Assembly: GCA_022925895.1 (NCBI GenBank)
Contig: JAKSYS010000407.1
Coordinates: 1 to 55,206, forward strand
DNA: 55,206 nucleotides
Source of the DNA: Fragilaria crotonensis
Taxonomy: Eukaryota > Bacillariophyta > Fragilariophyceae > Fragilariales > Fragilariaceae
Direction of reading: 5' to 3'
Shown here: positions 45,453-55,122 of the stretch, one piece after another
Numbering within the stretch: the first letter of the stretch is position 1
Layout of the letters: each line of letters starts with the position of its first letter
Notes under the pieces: generated by a model
The model's database searches: none
What the model saw: only the letters and a program-made list of their open reading frames with translations
What the model was told of the DNA's origin: nothing
Translations under genes and position numbers: made by a program

Positions 45453-45578
45453 CAAGTACCTGATGCAACTACAGTAGTATGGTGCTTGTATTTGTACTTG
45501 TCCTTGTACTTGCGCTTGGAGCTTGATAATTGTTTTTGGAGTTATATAACGCATCTTTGGAGTAAGGCTACAAGGACA

Positions 45579-45803
45579 GCATAGCTTAGGAGTGCTTTTT
45601 GCAGTGTGGTGTGAATTTTGGAGTTTTGGGTTAATCTCAACAAGAAACAAGGGCAGCATAGCTTAGGAGTGCTTTTTGCAGTGTGGTGTGAATTTTGGAG
45701 TTATGGGTTAATCTCAACAAGAAACAAGGGCAGCATAGCTTAGGAGTGCTTTTTGCAGTGTGGTGTGAATTTTGGAGTTTTGGGTTAATCTCAACAAGAA
45801 ACA
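45579..45803. repeat. 77-bp tandem repeat, three copies
   Basis: Units start GCATAGCTTAGGAGTGC at 45579, 45656 and 45733, spacing exactly 77. They are nearly identical; the second has GAGTTATGGG where the others have GAGTTTTGGG. The last unit ends in CAAGAAACATGTG. Not coding in a consistent frame. Confidence 0.9.
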
Positions 45804-47903
45804 TGTGAAAGTCATTGCTTAGTAATAGCCTCAAGTGGTTTTTGCGTTTTCGCGTTTTCGCTTCTTTTGAAGACCTCGCACCCTTTGTGGGGCTCTTATG
45901 AGGGACTGAGGGCCACATTCGTTCGTGACAACCTCAGCCTGCATGCATTGGAGTGCAATTTCTCCATGTTTGAGCCTGTCCATTAAATAATTTGGATCTA
46001 AGCAATTAGTAGCTCAACAGTGCTCAAGAGGTTTCCAGGGCCAGATTTGTAGCTCTCTGTGGCTCATCCTAACAACAAGGCCTTGCATAACAGGGTGCGC
46101 TATAATGGGACAGTGGCTAGACAAACCGGTTGGATCCATTCTAGCTAGTAGCAAGTAGTAGTGGGAGCGAGTAATGGCTGCCACCTTACCAATATGTCAA
46201 GAAGTTGCTTCATCATCAGGAAGTTTGATAGTCAACTGCTCCTCCAACTCGTTTAAGATCAATCAAAAAAGAATCCGCCAAACAACTTGCAGAGCTTTTC
46301 TGTTCAGCAAATCAATTTTGCAAGGAGACGAAGCCATAGAAGAATCCTCTACCGCTGTACTGGTGGTGATTTACCCGGTTTTCTTACCAGCAGAGCTAAC
46401 AAGTTCTTAGCAGTACAACAGGGAAAGGGCTACAACAAAAGTCAAGCAAAAAGTATTGTGAGCTAATCATAAAATTACCAAAATGAGCCATTAATGAAAC
46501 CCAAGACCAAATTGAAAGATCAATGGTACCAATGACCAAGTTGATTGGTCATCAGCCAGCTCTCCCAAGACCAAGCTGATTGGTCATTAGCATTCACAAG
46601 ACCAACTCCATTAGTCTTTGTCTTCACAAACCATAATTGATCCAGGATCCTTGGACATTGCTATACATGGGTTATTCACCAAGGGTAATGGGTCATAGGT
46701 CAAAGGACATTCATTTATTGGCCATATCCAAGGGTCATTTGTCAATTGACATTCATTCATAGTTCATAACATTCATTCATGTTTTCTCATGATACCTCAC
46801 AGAACAAATGCTTGCATTGGCATAGAAATACAACAGTTGTCATCACATGTATTGCATCCCAAACCCAACTGAATGAGTGTGAGCACCAATAAGCACGGCA
46901 GAATGACCACCAGGAAGATCCAGCAGATAAATCCTTTGCAAGAAAGCAAGTGAGCAGCACTTTGATCCATATTTCTGTTCGCTAAATCGCATTGGTATTG
47001 CCTTGAGAACCTTCTGTTCAAGTTCATGCGGTTTATGATCGTTGAAAACAAACTGAGTTGTTGCCTGTCTGTGAAAGCATCTTGGAACATAAAGCTGTGG
47101 ATATTATGACTACAATGATATCCAAGTTATTGAACACTGTAGTAATGTACAAGGACTGAACTGAAATCGTAGGTTTGCTGCTCATGTAGCATAGATTATC
47201 AAGAATCAGTGTGATAAATCAGCAATGTTTGAATTTGGTGAACCTCTTGGAAGTCTTGTAACAAGAAAATCTCAAACCTCAACCTAGCAAGAACAGTTTG
47301 AATAGGTAGCAGGGTAGTGATGTTATTGCTGCGCTTTGAGTGCTGGCACTCCAACTTACACACGGCGCTTGGATTGTAAGGTAGAACCGATGAGCGTATG
47401 ATACAGCATCCAGACAACAAGGACTGTGTAAGATATTTCAGGACTCTCCACCGCGGTAGATTGCAAGCCGTCTTGGAACAATCTACTACCAACCTCTATT
47501 GATTGAAACTCATGCAATATTGTACCGTGTCTAGTACCATCAACCTTAATCTTTGCGTCCATTAGTCTTTGTCCTTGTTAAGTTCCCACATTCGAATGAA
47601 CATTCATAGGACATACAGTCTTCTTCAGATCACCCATGGCGGTTGGCGCTACTTTGTCGGTCAACACCAGGAAACACGATGGTTGAATCTCAGCGTTTTG
47701 CCTCATCAGTCTTGTCCCTCTACACCTTAGGACATGCGAGTATCTAACACGGGAGAGATTAACCAACCAATAACCGCCAAGAAAATCGGAAACACCCTAG
47801 TCAGTCCTCCTCTCCACAGGAATTTATCCAGCTGGTCTGAGGACTTACAAGTGCACTTACAAAGTCATTGCACATTAAGATATTTTAAATCTGGTAGGAC
47901 GGC
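45804..47903. other. gene-poor spacer with small palindromes
   Basis: No supported gene. 46174-46410 is a 78-codon ATG frame with no domain. 46533-46551 (TGACCAA, 5-base loop, TTGGTCA) and 46569-46585 are two neighbouring hairpin-capable GACCAA/TTGGTC units, followed to about 46780 by many GGTCAT and ATTCATT words. 47578-47766 (minus) has a protein-like scrap (LVLTDKVAPTAMGDLKKTV) that could be an old retroelement remnant; not proven. Confidence 0.4.
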
Positions 47904-49393
47904 TTAATGCTGACCATTGCGTCGCTCTCGTCTGAATGGTCTCGGACCGTTCCTGCCGACATCCACCGACTCTGTGGTTTTGCTTGATCTATTTCGAGCC
48001 CTATCCAGGTTACCATCCTTATCGGGCGGAAGCTCAACTGATACTTCGTCGAATGGACGACTGAGTTGCATGCGAGAGAACGGCGAGGGAGCCAATTCAT
48101 CGTCTTCTAGGTACTCATCCTCGTCTTCATCCTTCTTCCCGCCCAGCATATTGACGTAGCCATGGATGCTGGTTCTACTATCAGCTCTTGCGGCAGGGCC
48201 TTCGTTGTCCGTAGTGTATACGTCATCGTCATCCGATTCAATCCTTTGTTCCCGACGTTGCTGTAACTAAACTCTGCCTCAGAATCGTCGAAATGCTTTG
48301 CCATTCCGGACTTCAACAACCCAGGCTTCTCCTGCAAGACAGTTCGGGCATTCCTCGGATTCACAACTGGCATCACAACAGGCATTCGGGAATGATCATC
48401 GTCTGTATCATAGTCTGTGGAGAGAGCGACGTCTACAGAGTATTCATCTTCATGCATATATCGCCTTTGATGCGATTGGACGACATCATGATCTGCATCG
48501 TAATCGGCAGTGGAGGCATGGCCGAACGACGAATCGTCTTCGCTCATTTCTTGTCTTTTGTCACGTTGGTTGAAGTTATGACCTGCCTCCGATGCTGCTG
48601 TGGTAGAGAAATCATCTATGGAATAGTCATCAATCTCGGTATTGCGACAAAAGCTTAGACCGGAATGGCTCAAGCCATCTTGTGGAGACACTTCTTTTCG
48701 TGCCGAATCACCGTCGGTGCCTTCTTCCACCGAGGCTTCGGCGTGCTTTGATTTGTAGCGACGGTACCCGAAAAATAGTGCAGCAACAATCCCTATGGCC
48801 GATACAATCACGACGACGATCAATCCAGCGGGAGAAAATTGGGTCTCGGGATTTAACATGGAAATGGACACAACTTTGGGAGCGACTTCCTTTATTGTTG
48901 CTGAATCTTGGAGAACTTGTGTTTGCGCTTCGCGAACCTTTTCAGCAGAAACAAATCCGGCAAAGGTCGCTGTACCAGAAAAGGCGAGCACAGTCAACGC
49001 TGCTAGGCCAGTCACGGTTCCCGTCTGCGTGAGATCAACTGAGCGCAGAGAACTGAACGTTTTCGTGAGTTCAGAAGTCAAATGTGTATCCAGTTGCTTA
49101 GCCACGCTTCGCGAGTGCGTGCTGTCCTCCATGGACACTGTGAACTCGAGGAGTTCAATCACAAACGGAGAAGGATTTGCTACCGTGGTAGGGGCAACCG
49201 AAGGCGCTATGAATGATGTGGGAGGGAAGGAAGGAGACACAAAGTTGGAGTCACTGTTCTTGTCGTTCACCTGCTGCAGGAATCGACTGCGAATATTTCT
49301 GTTTCCCCTCCATTTTACACTTCGTTCCGCTTTGCAGTAGGCTAGGACCACGTTGACCAGCAGAAGTGCCAAAAGCGATAATGACATCTTCAT
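47904..49393 (-). CDS. RxL/TM membrane protein family, member 3, one apparent frameshift
   Basis: The start at 49393 (MKMSLSLLALLLVNVVLAYC) gives a clean signal peptide; the frame is open further upstream to 49480 without signal-like sequence. RxL site R37-F-L39 is followed by Q. A short Ser/Pro linker leads to the luminal domain (VIELLEFTVSMEDST, ELTKTFSSLRSVDL, FSGTATFAGFVS, REAQTQVLQDSATI) and a membrane segment about 187-207 ending GYRRY. Tail: EIDDYSIDDFS, SEAG, then DEYSVD repeats, FSYSNVGNKG, ESDDDDVYTTDNE, LSRPFDE. Near 48248 the sense moves to the 47904-48149 frame; one G is missing from AAAGGGATTG relative to the expected reading. The C-terminus is basic, without SxEV. Divergent to member 4. 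Confidence 0.75.
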
Positions 49394-50889
49394 TTCAGTA
49401 TTCTTCACAAAGGATGCCCACACGCGAGAATGAGCGGAAACGGCCGATGGTTGTGGCCCAAACAGGGCGAGAACAAGCACCTGCGACGACAGTCGTGATG
49501 TCGTGATACCTGGTACTTTTACCGGTAGTATCTTACATAGAAGTCGTTCGTGACGAAAACGTGTGAATCATTTTTTTGAATTTACTAATTAGGTCCCTAC
49601 CGTTGAAATGTTGTTTTCCGACACATTTTTGAGTTCAACTCCGTATGAAAGTGATCGTAACTCGCCGCACAGGACAGCTTCTTGCACAGCTCTGGAGCCA
49701 ATAAAGATACTACCGGTACTTGCTCAGTACTGTAGATGTTTCGGTGAAGTACGACTGACCCTCCTCAAGAATTGGAAATGGTCCAACCAAGACTCGATCT
49801 GGCGGGACTTCCCATCGTTTGTGAGCAAGCTTCATCTCGCAATTCAGGTTTCTACCTTCTCTTGAAAGGGATTTGGTGCGATGTAATGATGATTGACAGA
49901 TTCCGACCAGGGAAGATACTAGTAGGGGGACACAACCAGTGAGCATCCTTCCGCTTGTTTTAGTCAGGAATCGTTGGTAATTGAGACCTTAGCCTTCACT
50001 ATGCTATGCATAAAGGTACGCGCGACCCCAGTCTAAGACCTATGATTCTGTCAAGGGAACAATGCACCAATTCCCTGTGCTTCCAAAAGGATAGCGATGG
50101 TCCACAAGACGTTGTCATCCTACTCGCCCAGCAAGAGATACGAAGTGTCTCAAGTTGAAGCGCGGTGTGACAGAAGGCAAAGTCTGGTCGAAATATCGGA
50201 ATCCTCCGATCGCCAATCTATGCCAACACAGCATCCGATTCCAATCGCAGTCTATACTTGTATTGCCACCGATGCATTGCGGACACTCTCTATAACACGA
50301 AAAAGCTGCTCAAACAGAGCATCTTGGCAACTATTCGATATCCAACTGCAGTTTCCCTTGGAACCGGGACACACTTCTTTCTTGTGCATTTTGGTCGCGG
50401 GCTCGAATTATACGAATCATCTGTCTATATATCACGAATTAATGATGATGATCATATGCACTTATGCGTACACTCGTCGGATACACATGATCCAGAACTA
50501 CTCCATTTTTAAACTGTGTTTACCTGAAGAGTATTCCTGTACGTAGTAGTTTCGAGTTCAGTGGACTACTAGCTAGTGGCTAGTGGCGAGGGTGCGTATC
50601 CCATTCTAAGTAGGAATGATCCACATGAAATTACTCGATCGGGCTCGCGCGTTGTTTGAGTCCAAGACTGATCTCATGGTGCACCATTTTCCTACACGAA
50701 AGTTCATTACCAGGTTACATATTTTAATTAACACGGAAATCAAGAACTCCAAGATATTCGCGTCAGGCAAGTTCGGTCCATTGCGATCGCACGATTCACT
50801 ACTTGTACCACCTTCACGGATGGATTCCCTATCCACAAGGTGTGACAGCGTCAAAGACAACCTCGAGGCGAAAAAGAAACAGCACCACG
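49394..50889. other. divergent intergenic region between members 3 and 4
   Basis: About 1.5 kb holding both promoters. 49505-49535 and 49910-49930 carry GGTACT and ACTAGTAGGGGG words like those at 8828. Open frames at 50097-50546 and 50258-50512 have no domains. No core promoter element could be assigned. Confidence 0.4.
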
Positions 50890-52470
50890 ATGACGACAAG
50901 ACTGGCGTTGCAACTCATGTTAGTATTGCTCGCAAACATTGCGCATGCAAACTACCGGGTTGATGCTCATGTGGCAGGTCTTGGAAGACCACGCGGAAGA
51001 TTACTCCAACCGACTTCGAGGAATAATGATGATGTGAATGGGAACACCAACGATGACATGAACGGAAACACCAACGATGACAGGAACGGAAACAACAACG
51101 ATGACATAAACAGGAACAGCAACGATGACATGAACGGGAACGACCTAAGCCAGCCTCCCTCTGCAGCTCCCCTGGCAAGTCAGCACACCTCTCCAGTTAA
51201 GGCCACTCTGCAATCCCAGTCGCCAGCTCCAAATTCTACTGCAATGGTCGTAGTGGTCGATCTCCTAGGTTTTGTTGTCCTTGTGGACAATAGCACTTTT
51301 CAAGATTTGGCGAGTGCATTCGAGGAACTATTGACTGATGGATTGAAGAAAGATTTTGATTCTTTGATCTCTGTCGACCTTCGACTGGAGACTCAGATGA
51401 TATCTGGGAAAACACGTCAATCTCAATTGGTCTTCTCAGGGACTGCTACCTTCGACTCCGCAGTGTCAGACCAACGCATACGCGATGCTCAAACGCTCGT
51501 TCTCCAAGATTCCGAAGCAGTACGACAGGTTGCGCCCGATGTGATTACGGTCACAATGTCCAACCCTGTTCCCGAAAAGTCGTCTACTAGCACTGCATCC
51601 CAAAACAACAATTCTGCTTTGATTGCTATTTTGGTGGTGGGAGTTGTCGTGGCCTTAGGGGTCGCCACATTCTTTGGGTATCGTTACTTCTGCCTCAGTC
51701 CAGGACTGTCTCGTTCCCCGCTGCGTCGCAGTAAGGGTCATGGCACGCGACACTTGCCCATCGTGACGATGCCGAGACCTAAATATTTCCAAGAACCTGT
51801 TCTTCAACAAGAAATGGCGCCACCGGAGCAAGTCTTGCGCAGCAACAGTATCATCACCAATGATGAGTATTCTCTAGATGGCATCTCTACAACTGCCGCC
51901 GATTCGGAAGCTGGTGGCGGTGTCGATACGACAGAAGCGTATCTCGCCAAACGACTCCAAGAAAAGGAACGCCAACTTGCGGCGTTATCGTCGGGGCAGA
52001 AAAAGGATAGTGAGAGCTTCGATGATACGGACGCAGGGTTTACCTACGATAATATTGGCCGGAAAAGCATAGTTGAGTCGGAAGATGATGATGATGATGA
52101 TGTGTACACTGCAGGTGCGGAACGCTCTGCGGATTTAGAGGCTGGCACTGAGCGAAATGCTGCTTATGCTGCGGATCACGTTGACCAATTCGAGTCGGCA
52201 TTTGATGAATTTTCCTTGGATCGTCCATTTGACGAATCAACCCTTCCTGGCGACGATGAGCAAGTAAGCAATCACAATGAGAAGTTCGTGGACGAAGGGG
52301 ACAAGCACATTGGGGCAGGTAAGAGCTCCGCGAAGACGGCAAGAAACGCAGTAAGCTATGAAGGCGTATCACTCTTCCTCCAGGGACGGCGCAAGGCCAC
52401 TAGAGTGGCTCATGACGACCAAGAGCGACACCCTGGCGACGTGGCACCCGCGACGAGCGTGGAAGTATAG
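50890..52470 (+). CDS. RxL/TM membrane protein family, member 4
   Basis: Start ATG 50890 (MTTRLALQLMLVLLANIAHA) is chosen because it opens directly into the signal peptide; the 29 upstream in-frame codons from 50803 look like leader. RxL site R37-L-L39, followed by Q. Then an Asn/Asp/Gly repeat (NDDMNGNT-like units) and the luminal domain (VVDLLGFVVLVDNST, DGLKKDFDSLISVDL, FSGTATFDSAVSD, RDAQTLVLQDSEAV). The membrane segment is about 242-264 and ends GYRYF. Tail: NDEYSLDGIS, SEAGGGVDTTEAYLAKRLQEKE, FTYDNIGRKS, ESEDDDDDDVYT, LDRPFDE and C-terminus SVEV. Closest in plan to member 1. About 526 residues, no break. Confidence 0.8.
   Translation: MTTRLALQLMLVLLANIAHANYRVDAHVAGLGRPRGRLLQPTSRNNDDVNGNTNDDMNGNTNDDRNGNNNDDINRNSNDDMNGNDLSQPPSAAPLASQHTSPVKATLQSQSPAPNSTAMVVVVDLLGFVVLVDNSTFQDLASAFEELLTDGLKKDFDSLISVDLRLETQMISGKTRQSQLVFSGTATFDSAVSDQRIRDAQTLVLQDSEAVRQVAPDVITVTMSNPVPEKSSTSTASQNNNSALIAILVVGVVVALGVATFFGYRYFCLSPGLSRSPLRRSKGHGTRHLPIVTMPRPKYFQEPVLQQEMAPPEQVLRSNSIITNDEYSLDGISTTAADSEAGGGVDTTEAYLAKRLQEKERQLAALSSGQKKDSESFDDTDAGFTYDNIGRKSIVESEDDDDDDVYTAGAERSADLEAGTERNAAYAADHVDQFESAFDEFSLDRPFDESTLPGDDEQVSNHNEKFVDEGDKHIGAGKSSAKTARNAVSYEGVSLFLQGRRKATRVAHDDQERHPGDVAPATSVEV
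51023..51145 (+). repeat. 24-bp coding minisatellite (Asn/Asp/Gly)
   Basis: Five or so degenerate 24-base units around AACGATGACATGAACGGAAA encode NDDMNGNT-type repeats right behind the RxL site of member 4. Confidence 0.7.
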
Positions 52471-52959
52471 CGAATGATGCGTCAGGTGGGATTGTCAATC
52501 CATAATTTGTGTTTGTGTGTTACCATGGCGTCAGGAAGATGAATGTTGTGAAGTCAAATAGGCCCACTTTTATTAATTTTTTAAACTTCTTTGAGGGATG
52601 ATGAGCTCTTTTGCAGTACGTTGGCTTCATCATTCATTTTCACAACGTAGTCCACGTGCTTCTGTACGCGAAAGTAGACACCTGAGCCTCTGAGTTCTGA
52701 GTTCCTTCGTGGTGAAAAATGAATCCTTTTTAAATATGTATTGTACACATGTGGATATGAAGTGTATATGTGATGTCGATGTATGCAATCCGTACGCCGT
52801 ACAACACGTAATTCTCTCGTTGATTGTTGTACTCCAAGGATCTCACAATTCCATTTCCTTTCAAGGAGATGTTGTCATCACACTCACGGGCACAGCGGTT
52901 ACCAGCAACGAGGGTTGGAGTCGATGCGTCAATAGCTCTATGGAAGTGAAATGCCATAG
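52471..52959. other. convergent spacer
   Basis: About 490 bases between member 4 and the minus-strand gene. No gene recognised; an AT-rich stretch at 52560-52590 may belong to a 3' untranslated region. Confidence 0.45.
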
Positions 52960-54816
52960 TCAATCGCGATTCCGACAAAGCTCCTCGAGGATTGATCCAA
53001 ACTCACCATTTCGAAATCGAGCGACCACATTTCCCCGCAACTTGCCGATCTTTGCCGTAATAAAGTTCACGCATGCTTGCCGGGATCTACCAGTGGGGTC
53101 AATGCGTGCACCGATCAAAGCCTCGACATAGGCAAATAAGGCATGGATGAAGACGATCAAGACTTCAGTCAACGGAAGTAGCTCTTGAAATGCGAGAGCA
53201 GCGAGGTCGCATCGCCTGGTGAATTCGGCGCGGTCGTTATCTCCTTCTTCTTCGTCGTCGCCATCATCATCGAAGGCCGCGTCCTCCAAAGCTGGACTCG
53301 GGTTGGCAACTAGGTCAATGTATGTGATCTTTGCCAGATCCCTTGCACAGGTTTCTGTGATGAGTCGGTATTGGCGAATCGCATTCGCATTTTGTGTCAG
53401 GACGACATCAGCAAAGACGTCAGCCCAATTCCCCATTGGACGATCAGGATCGTTGGGAGGTTTGGTGGAGTAATAATTTTGCAAGTGCTGCATCGCATCA
53501 AACAAATCACCATTTCCTATGTCCTCCAGCATGTCACCGTTGATTGATCGAAGAGCGAAGTGCGGTTGTGTTTGTTGGCGGAAATGTTGCTGAAGGGCGT
53601 TTTCCCACGGATTGTTCTCGTCGAGAAAACTAAAGTCAAGAAAGTCAGTTTCAATGAGCATTTCCATTGCCTGGGATAGTTCATCAGCAATTTCCTGCAG
53701 CTGACTTTCGGTTGCTCGGGTCTGTGATGATGCGATGAGGTGTGATGTGAGTACGTCGACGAGCTCGTCCACCATGCTTGAATGGAATACGACATTCGAA
53801 GGATACACCCCAGAGCTATCGGGGGGTTGTTCTTGAAGTTCGTTGAAGGAACATAGCACATCTGAGTACGGACAGTGCATGTCCTCCAACATACTTTGAA
53901 GCCTATTCATCAAAAGCATCGTTTCAGCCAATGATATACCCTCCTGATGGCGACTCGCCTCTCGAGCACTGTTGTCACGAAACGATTGCCTGATTCTTTC
54001 GTGCGTTTCTAGGGGCCATGCTTGATCTGCTTGTTTCAAGAGATCTTCAACTTCCTCGTTCGCCGTCGCCCCTGAAGCTACATCCCACGAGATGACAGGG
54101 CCAGCTATTTCGCCAGTGGCATCTCTGAAAGGACTCTTGAAACCATGTGCCTTCCGCCTGTACAGCCTTGCTATCCGCTTTTCGTTAACGAGGGCCTCAT
54201 GTTTAAGGTCGATTTCTGTCGTTGCGCCGAGAAAGCATTCCCAACAGAGAAAGAGACCGAAATGTGGACAAATTGTAGTCTCTGCGGATGAACAAGCCCG
54301 AGATTCGCACCTTGTCCCGTTCACGAGGCGTAAGAGACGCATGGGTGTTGGAAGGTGGATGGACGCTCTACTCGGGCCGTCACTGCCGGTATTGTGGGGG
54401 AGAGCCATTCGAACGACTTGGTTTGCTGTTCTTCTCGCCTGCCCCCCACTAAGCAGAGCACTGGTTACAACATGATCATGAAGGATACTAGCACGGATAG
54501 TTTTCGAACACATGGAGACAGGACACCACTCGTTCCGATAGCACGCGCTGCGAATCGGGCCTCCCAAAAGAGCTTCATCAACAGCGAACGGTGTCGACAG
54601 CATGTTTGACATACGATGGGATGGGCGAGATCGGTATGATGAACAGATGGAAAGAAAGTGCAGGACCAGTCCTTGGATAGCCGCCCTGTAAAGTACAACA
54701 TGTTTCGCTTTGTCGATACACCGCAAAACGAGAGAATGATTCCTCGAAACACCACGCAGTTTCTGCGGCGGAATACAATGGGATCCAGCGAACGCTTCGG
54801 GGCCCGTCAGAACCAT
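52960..54816 (-). CDS. conserved hypothetical protein with Cys cluster and acidic segment
   Basis: A 618-residue intact frame. The N-terminal 60 residues (IPPQKLRGVSRNHSLVLRCID) faintly resemble an F-box; this is weak. At about 160-195 there is PTPMRLLRLVNGTRCESRAC followed by CPHFGLFLCWEC, a CxxxxC plus CxxC arrangement that could bind zinc and that I associate with a widespread uncharacterised diatom family. The C-terminal half is helical and acidic (LQSMLEDMHCPYSDVLCSF, AFDDDGDDEEEGDND) and ends in helices with FIHALFAYVEALIGARIDP. No membrane anchor or signal is clear. The true start could be a later Met. If the F-box reading is right, it would be a substrate adaptor of an SCF ubiquitin ligase; that is speculation. 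Confidence 0.6.
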   Translation of the reverse strand: MVLTGPEAFAGSHCIPPQKLRGVSRNHSLVLRCIDKAKHVVLYRAAIQGLVLHFLSICSSYRSRPSHRMSNMLSTPFAVDEALLGGPIRSACYRNEWCPVSMCSKTIRASILHDHVVTSALLSGGQARRTANQVVRMALPHNTGSDGPSRASIHLPTPMRLLRLVNGTRCESRACSSAETTICPHFGLFLCWECFLGATTEIDLKHEALVNEKRIARLYRRKAHGFKSPFRDATGEIAGPVISWDVASGATANEEVEDLLKQADQAWPLETHERIRQSFRDNSAREASRHQEGISLAETMLLMNRLQSMLEDMHCPYSDVLCSFNELQEQPPDSSGVYPSNVVFHSSMVDELVDVLTSHLIASSQTRATESQLQEIADELSQAMEMLIETDFLDFSFLDENNPWENALQQHFRQQTQPHFALRSINGDMLEDIGNGDLFDAMQHLQNYYSTKPPNDPDRPMGNWADVFADVVLTQNANAIRQYRLITETCARDLAKITYIDLVANPSPALEDAAFDDDGDDEEEGDNDRAEFTRRCDLAALAFQELLPLTEVLIVFIHALFAYVEALIGARIDPTGRSRQACVNFITAKIGKLRGNVVARFRNGEFGSILEELCRNRD

Positions 54817-55122
54817 GTAGTAGGGTCACACAGAGTTCCGAAAGTGTATGATTAGTGGTGGGAAAATCAACCGATTGACGTCATATGGATATAGAAGCGC
54901 TCAGAGGTAAGTGCGTCGTGTTGTAGTGCGCTCCAAGCTCCAAGTACAACACTCAAGCTGAAAAATCGCAAGTAAGCGAGCCTGCTGTCCTGCCAAGCAT
55001 GGCTTATAATGCAATCCCCATTTTCTATGTACTCTGGTTGATAGATTAGACTCTCGGGCCTCACATTTACTTCAGCATTGAGACCCAAAGGTTGTCTGGG
55101 AGACAAGAGCTGCTCCATTCGC
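54817..55122. other. spacer at window end
   Basis: About 300 bases upstream of the minus-strand gene. Only short chance frames (54867-55118 minus). Confidence 0.4.

Noticed and set aside
50097-50546. 149-codon frame in the divergent promoter region
   Set aside because: No domain or signal, overlaps another frame of similar size, and lies between two clear divergent genes.
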